From the NCBI RefSeq assembly GCF_027912675.1, contig NZ_CP115762.1, positions 1 to 64,000 of the forward strand: a stretch of 64,000 nt of DNA. Reading direction: 5' to 3'. A program made the translations under genes and the position numbers. The stretch comes from Paracoccus sp. SCSIO 75233 (GTDB taxonomy: Bacteria > Pseudomonadota > Alphaproteobacteria > Rhodobacterales > Rhodobacteraceae). Numbering within the stretch: the first letter of the stretch is position 1; each line of letters begins with the position of its first letter. This document shows, one piece after another, positions 8,515-17,751 of this stretch. Under the pieces are notes generated by a model. That model was not told where the DNA came from and ran no database searches. It saw nothing but the letters and a program-made list of their open reading frames with translations.

Positions 8515-9083
8515 TTGTTCAGGAGCCTTTGCTTGAGCCGCTCGACGGCAAGATTGGATTCACGCTGCTTGCCAAGCCTGATGGCGTCGACCAGTGCGAG
8601 ATATTCGTACAGGCGCTGGTCTTTCTGGACGGCCTCGGGGACAGATTTGAACAGCGGTTCAATCGAAAGTCCGCGCACTCGACCCTCCGCATAAGCCCAT
8701 ACATAGATGTCTTGGCCGACACTAATGAGCTGACCTTCGAGCATCGGCGCAGAGAACCCAGTTGGAACGCCTCGCTCTGGCGCGCCGGGTTTCGCCGGAA
8801 AGACAAACTTCAGACCATTGGCGATAAACTCGCACAGGTCACGACGATTTGGCTTCACCCGCCGATAGCTACGATCCCTTATGGCCAGGCCGGACTCTAG
8901 GCTACGGTTGAGCGAAGCGCTGACTTCTGTCTTGCTGATACCAAGAGAATTGCCCAGACCACGGACCGAGTAAGGCTCTTCGCGACCCGAGGACCAGTCG
9001 GGGCTATCTAGAAGATCGGAATCTTCCTGATTTTGCAGGCTCACAAGCTTGAGCAAAATGACAATATCTTGACTTTTCATCAT
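8511..9083 (-). CDS. Winged-helix regulator paired with a nucleotidyltransferase
   Basis: This protein of about 190 residues starts MMKSQDIVILLKLVSLQ. Its N-terminal winged-helix-like region (YSVRGLGNSLGISKTEVSASLNRSLESGL) resembles MarR/IclR-type DNA-binding domains. The C-terminal half (FVFPAKPGAPERGVPTGFSAPML, later VPEAVQKDQRLYEYLALVDAIRLGKQRE) is of unknown function. The start at 9083 was chosen because upstream codons lack a ribosome site and AGAGGAC lies before this ATG. It is first in the triad and would be the natural antitoxin or autorepressor. Confidence 0.65.
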   Translation of the reverse strand: MMKSQDIVILLKLVSLQNQEDSDLLDSPDWSSGREEPYSVRGLGNSLGISKTEVSASLNRSLESGLAIRDRSYRRVKPNRRDLCEFIANGLKFVFPAKPGAPERGVPTGFSAPMLEGQLISVGQDIYVWAYAEGRVRGLSIEPLFKSVPEAVQKDQRLYEYLALVDAIRLGKQRESNLAVERLKQRLLNK

Positions 9084-9224
9084 CTTATACGAAATGTCCT
9101 CTGTCCCCGGACCAAGGACACTTAGCCACACGAGGGACGTTTTGTCAAATTGCAGGTCCACACCGCTGTTGCAGGTATCGGTGAGAGGGGCTCTGAAGCG
9201 TTCCGGGTTTTCCGGCAACTGTAT

Positions 9225-9390
9225 TCAGGTTGGCTGAACTTCCCGGAAGTAGGTGCCGTTCACGACCATGCTGTTGAGCACGCTGAGCAGCTTCCTGGCC
9301 GTCGCAGCCAAAGCAGCTTTCACCGGTTTCCCTGCCTCCTGCAGCTTCTGCCAGAACGCTCTGAACGTCGCCGAGTGACGAGACGCGTGG
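9225..9390 (-). mobile_element. IS110-family transposase remnant (C-terminal end)
   Basis: The minus strand encodes about 55 residues with the typical C-terminus of IS110 transposases: ASRHSATFRAFWQKLQEAGKP, then KAALAATARKLLSVLNSMV, ending in GTYFREVQPT. The N-terminal DEDD domain is absent. It joins the broken abiEii reading frame near 9390, so this is the fragment left by an IS110-type insertion followed by deletion. The downstream boundary of the insertion is not determined. Confidence 0.7.
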
Positions 9391-9672
9391 GCCGCCGCCA
9401 CCGCCGGCAATGCGCTGCGCTTTGGCGCCGGTGATGCCGCCTTCGATGGCGGCGGCAATCCGGTCCATCGCGTCGTTGATCTCGACGAGGCTTTCGGCGC
9501 GATCCGTGAGGGGCAGATAGGTCAAATCGATATCGACCGAGAGGCGCGGAAGGTCGCGATAGAAGAGGTTGATGGCCGTCCCGCCCTGCAGCGTAAATAT
9601 CTCCTCCTTGGCCACATATGGGAGTATCCGGACGAGCAGCGCCACTTGGGCGGCATAGTTTTCACGCGCCAT
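9391..9672 (-). pseudogene. abiEii: Truncated AbiEii-type nucleotidyltransferase toxin gene
   Basis: The first ~94 residues match the AbiEii toxin family: LQGGTAINLFYRDLPRLSVDIDL carries the GG and DxD nucleotidyltransferase motifs, and the conserved AKAQRIAGGGGG follows. At that point homology stops and the frame runs into an IS110 transposase remnant. Intact family members are roughly 300 residues, so two-thirds of the protein is missing. The start overlaps the end of abiEi by 11 bases. The remnant is presumably inactive as a toxin. Confidence 0.8.
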
Positions 9673-10492
9673 GACCACGTTCCTTTCCTACAAACTCTTC
9701 GGGCACCATGATCCTGTAGCGCGGATGTATCCTGCCGCCTTTGACCAATGCGCGATCCCCGCGGCCGAGGTCGAACTCTTCCGGATCGAGACGCTTGCGC
9801 CAGGCATGGTCGTGGCGGTCGGCGAACACGAAGAACAGGCGTTTGACCTTGATCTTCTTGCAGCTTTTGAGCAGTGCCGAGAGGGTTCTCGGTCGCAACG
9901 TCGTCAGGCTTTCGAACGCCATGTCGAGGTTGTGAAAGCTCTCTTGATCCGGCAACTCGTCCAGCGCCTCAAAGATCGCGCGTTCCGGTGAGGACATCAC
10001 CAGTTTCCAGTCCCACGGCAGGGAAGATGCTGTCTCTCCCTGATTTTCTCGCGCGCCATCGACACCCAACTCCGGGTCGGAGAACAGCGATACGCTGCGT
10101 GTGCGGAGTTCGGTGTTGAGCGGCAGTTTTTCGAGCCAGTTGGGGATTTTTGAGCCGTAGAGCCAGACTGTGCTCTTGTCGCCGAAGGAGAGATAGTGCG
10201 CATAGCCTTGCAGGCCCAATGCCGTCACCCCGCCGATATGGACAGGGTAGTGCATGATGTGCTGGAGCGAGAGCAGGCAGGTCTTCCAGTCGAGCGTGTT
10301 CGTGGTGGCGTTGCCTGGTGCCGGGCGGCGGAAGACGCCGCGGCCAAGGCGTTCTAGCCAGCCGCGTTGGACATAGGCGTAGGACGAACGCCGGCCTATC
10401 CCGTGGTGCTCAAGCCAGGCGGAGTCCACGAGGAACCCCGTGGGAACAGCCTCAAGAAGGCTCTTTAGTTTTTCGTGTTCTTGTCCACTCAT
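9662..10492 (-). CDS. abiEi: AbiEi-type antitoxin (type IV toxin-antitoxin)
   Basis: This 276-residue protein has the AbiEi layout. The N-terminal winged helix (TGFLVDSAWLEHHGIGRRSSYAY, then RGWLERLGRGVFRRP) binds the promoter in known systems. The C-terminal domain begins at IGGVTALGLQGYAHYLSFG and includes MSSPERAIFEALDELP. In AbiE systems AbiEi represses the operon and neutralises AbiEii. Here the toxin gene is broken, so the antitoxin is an orphan. ATG at 10492 is preferred over GTG at 10501; no Shine-Dalgarno sequence is visible. Confidence 0.85.
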   Translation of the reverse strand: MSGQEHEKLKSLLEAVPTGFLVDSAWLEHHGIGRRSSYAYVQRGWLERLGRGVFRRPAPGNATTNTLDWKTCLLSLQHIMHYPVHIGGVTALGLQGYAHYLSFGDKSTVWLYGSKIPNWLEKLPLNTELRTRSVSLFSDPELGVDGARENQGETASSLPWDWKLVMSSPERAIFEALDELPDQESFHNLDMAFESLTTLRPRTLSALLKSCKKIKVKRLFFVFADRHDHAWRKRLDPEEFDLGRGDRALVKGGRIHPRYRIMVPEEFVGKERGHGA

Positions 10493-10501
10493 GCGCGACA
10501 C

Positions 10502-10739
10502 AATGATATATTTTTTAAAGAGGAGGCCACATGTTTCTGTGAAAACCTGTGAGATAGTCCGTCAAGGATCGACAAATTCTGGAATTTTCAAAGAGACTGG
10601 TGGTTGTCAACTCTGAAGCTCACCAGCAAAGCAGGGCGTGGATGCCCTCGGAGGGCTGAGAAGACATCCGGCCATTCGGATCGAACAGTCGAAGCTATGT
10701 GCCCCTGTCGAAGCCGCTGCGCCAAACCAGAGTCAGGTT
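10502..10739. other. Intergenic region, no gene seen
   Basis: This 238-bp gap lies upstream of abiEi and downstream of the pRiA4b ORF-3 gene, both on the minus strand. It contains an AT-rich patch at 10505-10520 that probably includes the abiEi promoter. Nothing else recognisable was found. Confidence 0.45.
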
Positions 10740-11342
10740 TCACTTTCGATTGTGGCGTTCTTTTGCCCATACAAACATCGCACCGACGGCAGCATTGGCT
10801 TGCTGCACGCTGAACACTTCCGGTTCGAACGCGCCCGCCCATTGCTTTGTATCGCGATGTTCCGGGTGGTGTTTGTCGGTCAGCGCGTCGAGAAATTCTT
10901 CGTAAGAATAGGGCCCGCCACTATCCTCTGGCGGGCACGCTCGCTCTCCGGCAACACAGGCGGGGAAGTCCAGATCTGGTCTTCCGGTTGGTTTGCTAAT
11001 CTTCTCAACGGTGACGAGATGCCGCCAACCATCGCCGAAATCATAAGTATATGTGAACTGACTGCCTTTCTTGACCAGATCTCCAAGAGCAAACTTCTTT
11101 TCGTCCTTCCGGCCATCGTTTGGGTCCCAGCTGTCGTCACGTTCGTCGCGGGCCTCGAACCTGTCTTCGCCAATCTCGAACTCATGCAGATGATAGTCTT
11201 GCCAAGGCATAGCGCCTTGGAGAACGGAATGCAGGATGTCCAAGCTGATGTCATTCGGCACGAGGATCCGGCGCCAGATCGGTGGTTTGATGCCAATAAG
11301 TTCGATTTTCAGCTCAATCAAAGTGTGTTCCGCCTGTCTCAA
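10740..11342 (-). CDS. Plasmid pRiA4b ORF-3 family protein
   Basis: This 200-residue protein carries the complete pRiA4b ORF-3-like domain. It starts with IELIGIKPPIWRRILVPNDI, continues with LHSVLQGAMPWQDYHLHEFEI, then has FTYTYDFGDGWRHLVTVE and PACVAGERACPPEDSGGP. The family is frequent on plasmids and in IS1096-type elements; its biochemical role is unknown. It is a single gene beside the first direct repeat of the defence island. Confidence 0.9.
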   Translation of the reverse strand: MRQAEHTLIELKIELIGIKPPIWRRILVPNDISLDILHSVLQGAMPWQDYHLHEFEIGEDRFEARDERDDSWDPNDGRKDEKKFALGDLVKKGSQFTYTYDFGDGWRHLVTVEKISKPTGRPDLDFPACVAGERACPPEDSGGPYSYEEFLDALTDKHHPEHRDTKQWAGAFEPEVFSVQQANAAVGAMFVWAKERHNRK

Positions 11343-11398
11343 TGGCCCTGCCGTTCAAGTAATTTTTGATTCTTAAGCTGAAGCATTCAAGGGGAACA

Positions 11399-11597
11399 TT
11401 GGCCCCTCCTGCCCTTTGGTCAGGACCGCGCCCTACTCGGTCGGCTGCACGCAGCCGCCCTCCCCGAGCTGAAACGCCGCCTCTCCCTGCGACGTGCCGC
11501 TGGCAGTGCAGTCTCCTCCGGAGCCGGCCCAACCAGCCGTCGCATGGTCGTGGCAACGCTCCATCTCGGCCGTTCCGGTTACGGTCACTGGGGCGGG
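11399..11597. repeat. Direct repeat, left copy, bordering the defence island
   Basis: About 199 bp beginning TTGGCCCCTCCTGCCC recurs in the same orientation at 29716-29913 with only scattered mismatches and a one-base indel. The repeat encodes no protein I recognise in any frame. Together the copies bracket about 18 kb containing the six-gene operon and the IS66 element. The rest of the gap before the operon (11598-11737) holds no gene. Confidence 0.85.
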
Positions 11598-11737
11598 GGT
11601 GTGCCCTCAACGGTGCGAACAGATGTATGTGGCCATCGGGCCAATCAAGCATAAAGCATGGGAAATGCTTCAACCATGACGTTAGTCGTTGCAAAGATGG
11701 CTGTGCAAAATAGTGTGGTTCGGAGAGGGTTCCGATA

Positions 11738-14266
11738 ATGTCTTCAATAATCAAGTTTTTCCGAATTACATTCTTTCTCGTCCTATATTTTTTCTTATGC
11801 ATGGTCGTGGTGACCACAATGCTTCAGGCTTGGCCGATTGGCGGCCAGATGTTGTTTCCATTTGGTGTTCCCGTCATTCTGGTCTGGTGGCAAGAAAAAC
11901 GGAGATCGCGGAAAGTCGCTGCAAAGGCGCAAGCTGAGGGGAGTTCTGAAAACCTACCCCCCCGACCTGAGCAGGTGCCGCGCCCAAGTGCCTACGACAA
12001 GCGTATCGAGCGTGAGCGCGAACGAACCCGCGAAGCCAACGCGTCCAAAGAGCCGGCTGCCGTGCAGGCTTACTCCCCACCAAAGCAGGACTACGCTGAA
12101 ATCGTTCGGGCTGGAAAGTCTGCAGCGCCGGCACTTGCCGCTGCCGCTGAACGAAACCAGCCCTCGCGAGTGGCATCGAGCGCATCGGCCGGATCATCGA
12201 AAAGCGGGTGGGTCCGGTCTAACGAAACAGCTAGCGTCGCCGGCCGCAACATCGGCGGGATGGTCTATGTCGGCACGCCTCCCTTGCTGAACACCCACGG
12301 GTATCGTGACAAGTGCCGAGCCTATATCGATCCATCCCTGTCCGTCGCGCGCTCTGGAGCCGACAAAGCTGGTGAAGGTATGCCCTACTGGCCGGGGTAC
12401 TCGGATATCTCACCTCAGTGCCGGGCGACCTACCTCGACTGGTTGGCCAGCGGGCGAAACGATGCCTCCTATAACCCCGGCTACATGTTCCTGTACTTCT
12501 ACGGGCTGGAGCGACGATTCTTCGTCGATCAGTCCAACGAAGATGTCAAGGATATCGTCCAGGAAGTTCGGCGGCTGCAGTCACTTTACCCTGACAACCA
12601 CTCTGTCAGGCGTTATTTGGGGGAGTTTCTCGACATTGCGATGCTTGCCGAAACCGACCTCCACGCTATCGAGCCGATGTTCGAGAAGCAGGGGTGGGAA
12701 CTTCCGTTCTCACTCAAATACGCAATCGGAGCTCGGATCGACAAAGGCGAGAACCTGACCGCTGACTGGTTGCTGAGTTGGTTCATCTGCCATCCGGAAA
12801 CATATCTGAGAACTCCCGCGACGCGGTGCCGTGACGAGTTCGTCGCTCTTTTCCGTATACGGTTTGATCGGCGTTTTCCTGATGGGCTCAAAGTGACCAA
12901 ACCCCGGAAATCACTCACGGCTTCTTATAGGGCCGCCTCGAGCGAGTTTCAGGGGTCTGCCAGCCCATCCGTGGGCGGGAAGCCGGTCCCGGATATTTCC
13001 GGTCTTCGCAAACCGGTCGAGATTGCCCAGGAGTTGGCTGATGAGGTGATTAACGACCTCGACAAGCTCAGTCGCTTCCTGGGCCGAAATCCCGATGGCC
13101 GCGGAAGCGTGGAAGCGCATGCTTTGCTGCCCTCTGAACTATGGGATGCCTTCCCATCAGAGGAAATGGAGCGCTTGAAATCTTGGGCAAGCGATATCGT
13201 CGATCGCGGGGGATTGGTGCCGCTTGAGGAGGTGATCGGACGACTGGAGGGAGAAACGAACGAGAAGATCGGAAAACGGCAAATGACAGGAGCCGCCGAC
13301 GCGCTCGCGCGCCTCGGTTTCGGTCTGGCGCCCGACCCTCGGTTTGCGCTCCGGTCGCCCAAGGCGGAGGAGCCTGTTGTGCTGTTTAGTCTGGGTGAAC
13401 CCATCGAAAGACTGGAGGAAGTTTCCGACAGCTATAGAAGCGCCTTGATCGAATTGGCACTTGGGTCGTTCGTCGCCCATGCTGATGGTCGCATCGCGGA
13501 GCCTGAACGCAGGGCGTTGGAAGATCAGGTTTCTGCCGCGGCCCTCAGCGATCAGGAACGCCGCAGGCTTCGCGCAAACCTTGAATGGTTCCTGGCCGTG
13601 CCACCGGACATGGCACTTCTGCGGCGGAAACTGAAGGAGGTGGGCCAAGACAACCAGGCCGCCATGCGGGCAGCGCTGGTTGGTGCAGCACATGCCGATG
13701 GCATCATTCACTCCGACGAAGTTGCAAGCATCGAGAAAATCTACAAGGCTTTGGGACTTGATCCCGCGCTTGCCTACTCTGACCTGCATGCTGGTGAAGT
13801 TGCGGATGGTCCGCGCACCGTTCGTGCCTCGCAACCAGGTCGCCCGGGCGAAGCGATACCCGAGCTTGAAAAAGCCAGCGGACCCAAACTCGACGCGTCG
13901 CGGATCGCAGCAATCCGTTCGGACACTGAGCGCGTGTCGTCCGTCCTGGGGCAGATTTTCGACGTCGAAGAGGAAGAACGTGGTGCGTCCGGGCCCGCCA
14001 GCCAAAGCCAGCTGGCGGGGCTTGACCCGAAACACGGCGCCCTCGTCCTCGAACTGCTGACTCGGGAGCATTGGTCTGAGACCGAGTTCGAGACGATCTG
14101 TGCCTCGCAAGGCTTGATGGCGTCCGGGGCACTGGAAGTCGTGAATGAATGGGCTTTTGAGACCTACGATGAAGCGCTGCTCGACGAGTATGATGGATAT
14201 GACGTGTCTCTGGAAATTGCGGAGGCGGTAAAAGAAAAGATGAGTGCGGAGGGCAGGGATGTCTAA
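11738..14266 (+). CDS. sngA: TerB-domain protein, Shango SngA-like
   Basis: This 842-residue protein begins with two hydrophobic segments (residues ~8-30 and ~35-50), so it is probably membrane-anchored. A charged linker follows. A TerB-N type domain lies at about 180-300 (YWPGYSDISPQCRATYLDWL, then GYMFLYFYGLERRFF). A TerB core is at about 565-690 (LGSFVAHADGRIAEPERRAL and VGAAHADGIIHSDEV), and a TerB-C-like end closes the protein. TerB protein plus BrxD-like ATPase plus helicase is the composition of the Shango anti-phage system. It is first in a six-gene operon. Confidence 0.8.
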   Translation: MSSIIKFFRITFFLVLYFFLCMVVVTTMLQAWPIGGQMLFPFGVPVILVWWQEKRRSRKVAAKAQAEGSSENLPPRPEQVPRPSAYDKRIERERERTREANASKEPAAVQAYSPPKQDYAEIVRAGKSAAPALAAAAERNQPSRVASSASAGSSKSGWVRSNETASVAGRNIGGMVYVGTPPLLNTHGYRDKCRAYIDPSLSVARSGADKAGEGMPYWPGYSDISPQCRATYLDWLASGRNDASYNPGYMFLYFYGLERRFFVDQSNEDVKDIVQEVRRLQSLYPDNHSVRRYLGEFLDIAMLAETDLHAIEPMFEKQGWELPFSLKYAIGARIDKGENLTADWLLSWFICHPETYLRTPATRCRDEFVALFRIRFDRRFPDGLKVTKPRKSLTASYRAASSEFQGSASPSVGGKPVPDISGLRKPVEIAQELADEVINDLDKLSRFLGRNPDGRGSVEAHALLPSELWDAFPSEEMERLKSWASDIVDRGGLVPLEEVIGRLEGETNEKIGKRQMTGAADALARLGFGLAPDPRFALRSPKAEEPVVLFSLGEPIERLEEVSDSYRSALIELALGSFVAHADGRIAEPERRALEDQVSAAALSDQERRRLRANLEWFLAVPPDMALLRRKLKEVGQDNQAAMRAALVGAAHADGIIHSDEVASIEKIYKALGLDPALAYSDLHAGEVADGPRTVRASQPGRPGEAIPELEKASGPKLDASRIAAIRSDTERVSSVLGQIFDVEEEERGASGPASQSQLAGLDPKHGALVLELLTREHWSETEFETICASQGLMASGALEVVNEWAFETYDEALLDEYDGYDVSLEIAEAVKEKMSAEGRDV

Positions 14267-15566
14267 GTTGAAACCACGTGAACGCGATGCAATCGTACAG
14301 GCGCTTCGGGCCGGAGTCGTGCCCAAGCTCGGTTTGCGCCATATCCAGGTCGGCCGCGTCCGGGAGATTGAAGAGCTCGTTAAGGACATGGACCGGATAT
14401 CCGATGGCGGATCGGCAATTAGGTTCATCATCGGGGAATACGGATCGGGCAAGACGTTCTTCATGAACCTGATCCGCCTCGTCGCTTTGGAGAAAGGCCT
14501 GGTCGTGATGTTCGCGGATCTGGCGCCAGATCGGCGCATTCACGCGACCGGCGGACAAGCTCGGGGGCTGTATGCGGAGATGGCCCGAAACCTCTCGACG
14601 CGGACAAAGCCCGATGGCGGGGCATTGGCCAGCGTGGTGGAAAGGTTTGTCAGCCAGGCTCACCGAGATGCTGAAGAACGGGATTTGCCCACGGGGACCG
14701 TCATTCGTGAACGCCTTGGCCACTTTGAAGAACTTACCGGAGGGTTTGAGTTCGCCGAAGTCATCCGTCGATATTGGGAAGGCCATGAGACCGGCGACGA
14801 CGAGTTGAAATCCGCAGCCCTGAGATGGCTGCGCGGCGAGTTCGCGACACGCACCGACGCGCGCAAGGCGCTTGGTGTGCGAACGATCATCGACGACGCC
14901 AGTGTCTATGACCATCTGAAGCTGATGTCGGCATTCGTGTGCGAGGCCGGGTATAAAGGATTGCTGGTCGGCCTCGACGAGATGGTGAACCTCTACAAGC
15001 TCACTTCGTCGCAGGCCCGCAATGCAAACTACGAACAGATCCTACGGATTCTGAATGATGTGCTGCAGGGCAGTGCCGAGAACCTCGGATTTCTCATGGG
15101 CGGGACCCCGGAGTTTCTGATGAACACCCGTCGAGGGCTCTACAGCTACGAAGCCCTTCAATCGCGTTTGGCCGAGAACACCTTCGCGCGAGACGGATTG
15201 GTCGATCTTTCAGGACCGGTTGTCCGGCTGGCCAGCCTGACCCCTGAAGATCTCTTCGTTCTTCTGGCCAATGTCCGGCGGATCATGCAGGACGATGCAG
15301 GTGCTCTGCCGGACGACGCGCTCGAGGCCTTTATGGCGCATTGCTCGGACCGGATCGGTGAAGCTTACTTCCGCACCCCGCGCAATACGGTGACGGCCTT
15401 CGTGAACCTGCTTTCTGTGCTCGAGCAGAACCCCGGTGTCGAGTGGAGCGATCTAATCGAAAAGATCGAGGTCTCCGAAGACCTCGGCGAAGACATGACC
15501 GAGGTAGACGAGTCGATTGGTGCCCAAGACCCCGGTGACGATGATCTGATCAGCTTCAAGCTCTGA
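14259..15566 (+). CDS. sngB: BrxD-like (DUF2791) ATPase, Shango SngB-like
   Basis: This 435-residue P-loop ATPase has Walker A IIGEYGSGKTFF at about residue 60 and a Walker B-like segment GLLVGLDEMVNLY near residue 240. A conserved FLMGGTPEFLMNTRRGLYSYEAL stretch follows; the last part is acidic. This pattern matches DUF2791/BrxD ATPases of BREX and of Shango. The ATG at 14259 lies inside the end of the TerB gene and has a GGAGGGCAGGG ribosome site. It probably powers or loads the helicase encoded 5 bp downstream, which is inference. Confidence 0.85.
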   Translation: MSKLKPRERDAIVQALRAGVVPKLGLRHIQVGRVREIEELVKDMDRISDGGSAIRFIIGEYGSGKTFFMNLIRLVALEKGLVVMFADLAPDRRIHATGGQARGLYAEMARNLSTRTKPDGGALASVVERFVSQAHRDAEERDLPTGTVIRERLGHFEELTGGFEFAEVIRRYWEGHETGDDELKSAALRWLRGEFATRTDARKALGVRTIIDDASVYDHLKLMSAFVCEAGYKGLLVGLDEMVNLYKLTSSQARNANYEQILRILNDVLQGSAENLGFLMGGTPEFLMNTRRGLYSYEALQSRLAENTFARDGLVDLSGPVVRLASLTPEDLFVLLANVRRIMQDDAGALPDDALEAFMAHCSDRIGEAYFRTPRNTVTAFVNLLSVLEQNPGVEWSDLIEKIEVSEDLGEDMTEVDESIGAQDPGDDDLISFKL

Positions 15567-15571
15567 CGCCT

Positions 15572-17749
15572 ATGAGCAGTGCGTTCGACAAACTGGCCAG
15601 GCCTGTGCAGAAATGGATACGCCAGAAAGGATGGCGCGAACTTCGCGATATCCAGGCGCGATCCATCCGGACGATCTGCGAAACCAATGACGATTTAATC
15701 ATTGCAGCTACTACGGCGGGCGGAAAGACCGAGGCGGCGTTCCTGCCGTTGATTTCACAGGTGCTTGACGAGCCGTCGGGCGGCACCGGTTTCGACCTGC
15801 TCTACATCGGTCCGCTGAAAGCCTTGATCACGGACCAGGCCATGCGGCTGGAGGGCATCTGCCAGGAAGCAGAGCTTCCGGTTGTTCCCTGGCACGGGGA
15901 TGTCTCGCAATCGATCAAGACGCGCGCGTTGAAATCTCCAAAAGGGATCCTGCTGATAACCCCAGAGTCCCTTGAGGCGCTTTTCATTCGTCGCGGTTTG
16001 GAAATTGCACGCCTGTTTGGGGCCCCGCGGGCGGTCGTGATCGACGAGCTGCACACGGTTTTGGATAGCGAACGCGGTGTCCAGCTCCGTTCACTGCTCA
16101 CACGGCTAGAGCTCGCGATAAAGCGCCCAATCCGTCGGATAGGTCTGTCAGCTACGCTAGGCGACATGGAGCTCGCCAAGGCCTATCTTCGCCCTGACGC
16201 CGCAAAAGCTGTCCAGCTGATCGAAGCAGATGGCGGCGAGGCTGAATTGAGGCTTCAGCTTCGCGGTTACCTCTCAGGCGATGAAGATGAAAATAGCCCA
16301 TCCGCAACGGACGCGATATCAGCCCATCTGTTCAAGCATCTTCGAGGCAGCGACAACCTGGTCTTCGCCGGAGCGCGCCAACGGGTCGAGATTTACGCAG
16401 ATCGGTTGCGGGAGCTTTGCGAACGGGAGCACCTGCCGCAGGAATTCTATCCCCACCACGCGAGCCTTTCCCGAGAACACCGTGACTTCGTTGAGCGGCG
16501 CTTGAAGGACCCTGCGAAACCGACGACCGCCGTTTGCACGTCGACGCTCGAGCTTGGAATCGACATCGGTGACGTGACCTGCGTGGCTCAAATCGGTGCG
16601 CCATTCAGCGTCGCGGCGTTGCGACAACGGCTTGGCCGATCAGGCCGCCGTGAAGGACAGCCGGCCATTCTGAGGCAGTACGCTATCGAAGCCAAGTTGA
16701 CGCCGGAGAGCAGTTTCGTGGATCGCCTTCGGCTCGGCCTGATCAGGTCCATCGCGATGATAGACCTCCTGCTTGAAGGCTGGTGCGAACCGCCAAAACC
16801 TCAGGCGCTTCATCTCTCGACACTCGTCCATCAGATACTGTCAGTCATAGCGCAGCGCGGCGGTGCGTCTGCAAGCGTGGTCTACAACGTGCTCTGCCGC
16901 GAAGGCCCCTTTCGGAAGGTCACAACCGAAGTCTTCGCAGATGTGTTGCGTGCAATCGGCCACCCAGTAACCGGCTTGATCGAACAGGCCGGCAGCGGGC
17001 TGCTACTTTTGGGACCCGCGGGCGAAAAGCTGGTTGAGCATTACAGCTTCTATGCGGTGTTCCAGACGCCTGAGGAGTTCCGGTTGGTCGCAGAGGGGCG
17101 GGATCTTGGAACCCTGCCGATCGACAATGTTCTTGCTCCTGGGATGCTGCTGATTTTTTCTGGGCGGCGTTGGATAGTTCAAGAAATCCATGATCGGGAA
17201 AAGGTCATCGTCGTCAAACCCGCTAAGGCTGGTGTGCCTCCAGTCTTCGACGGCGATGCGGGGGACATTCATGACAAGGTGATCGACCGAATGTTCGCCG
17301 TGCTCGAGGGGGAATCCAGCCCAGCTTACATGGACACAGTCTCTTTGATGATGCTCGAGGAAGCGCGTGCTCACTATGAACAGCTGGGGTTTAGGGCCAA
17401 TAACATGCACAGCATCGGCGAGCATACATCAGTCATTGCGACGCGGGTCGGTACGGTGAAGACATCAACCCTCGCGCTCGCACTCAGAAGTCAAGGGTTT
17501 TCGGTCGAACAGCATGACGGGTTTCTGATTGTAGAGGCCGGGGACGAAACGCCCGATCTTCGATCGGCGCTGGAAGATATTCGATCTGGCGCACCCGTCG
17601 ATTTGTTCGCAGGCGCAGGCAATCTGATATCAGATAAGTTCCATCAATTTCTTACTATCGAACTTTTGGTTCGGGACGCTGAATCCTCAAAGCTTTCGAC
17701 ACAAGCACTTCCCGATTTGGTCAAAGCTATTCTTCAAAAAGGAACTTGA
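15572..17749 (+). CDS. sngC: Lhr-like SF2 helicase, Shango SngC-like (BrxHI-like)
   Basis: This 725-residue DEAD/DEAH helicase has Walker A AATTAGGKTEAAF near residue 46 and motif II VIDELHTVLDSERG. Motif III is GLSATLGD. Motifs V/VI appear in STLELGIDIGDVTCVAQIGA and LRQRLGRSGRR. Architecture and length match the helicases that accompany BrxD-type ATPases in BREX type 2 and in Shango. The C-terminal ~250 residues include a winged-helix/Lhr-like region. It starts 5 bp after the ATPase gene, and its stop overlaps a TTG just before the next gene. Confidence 0.85.
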   Translation: MSSAFDKLARPVQKWIRQKGWRELRDIQARSIRTICETNDDLIIAATTAGGKTEAAFLPLISQVLDEPSGGTGFDLLYIGPLKALITDQAMRLEGICQEAELPVVPWHGDVSQSIKTRALKSPKGILLITPESLEALFIRRGLEIARLFGAPRAVVIDELHTVLDSERGVQLRSLLTRLELAIKRPIRRIGLSATLGDMELAKAYLRPDAAKAVQLIEADGGEAELRLQLRGYLSGDEDENSPSATDAISAHLFKHLRGSDNLVFAGARQRVEIYADRLRELCEREHLPQEFYPHHASLSREHRDFVERRLKDPAKPTTAVCTSTLELGIDIGDVTCVAQIGAPFSVAALRQRLGRSGRREGQPAILRQYAIEAKLTPESSFVDRLRLGLIRSIAMIDLLLEGWCEPPKPQALHLSTLVHQILSVIAQRGGASASVVYNVLCREGPFRKVTTEVFADVLRAIGHPVTGLIEQAGSGLLLLGPAGEKLVEHYSFYAVFQTPEEFRLVAEGRDLGTLPIDNVLAPGMLLIFSGRRWIVQEIHDREKVIVVKPAKAGVPPVFDGDAGDIHDKVIDRMFAVLEGESSPAYMDTVSLMMLEEARAHYEQLGFRANNMHSIGEHTSVIATRVGTVKTSTLALALRSQGFSVEQHDGFLIVEAGDETPDLRSALEDIRSGAPVDLFAGAGNLISDKFHQFLTIELLVRDAESSKLSTQALPDLVKAILQKGT

Positions 17750-17751
17750 AT

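Noticed and set aside
13157..14915. Two long minus-strand frames (460 and 403 codons)
   Set aside because: Both are antisense to the TerB and ATPase genes, which have clear motifs; the minus frames have none.
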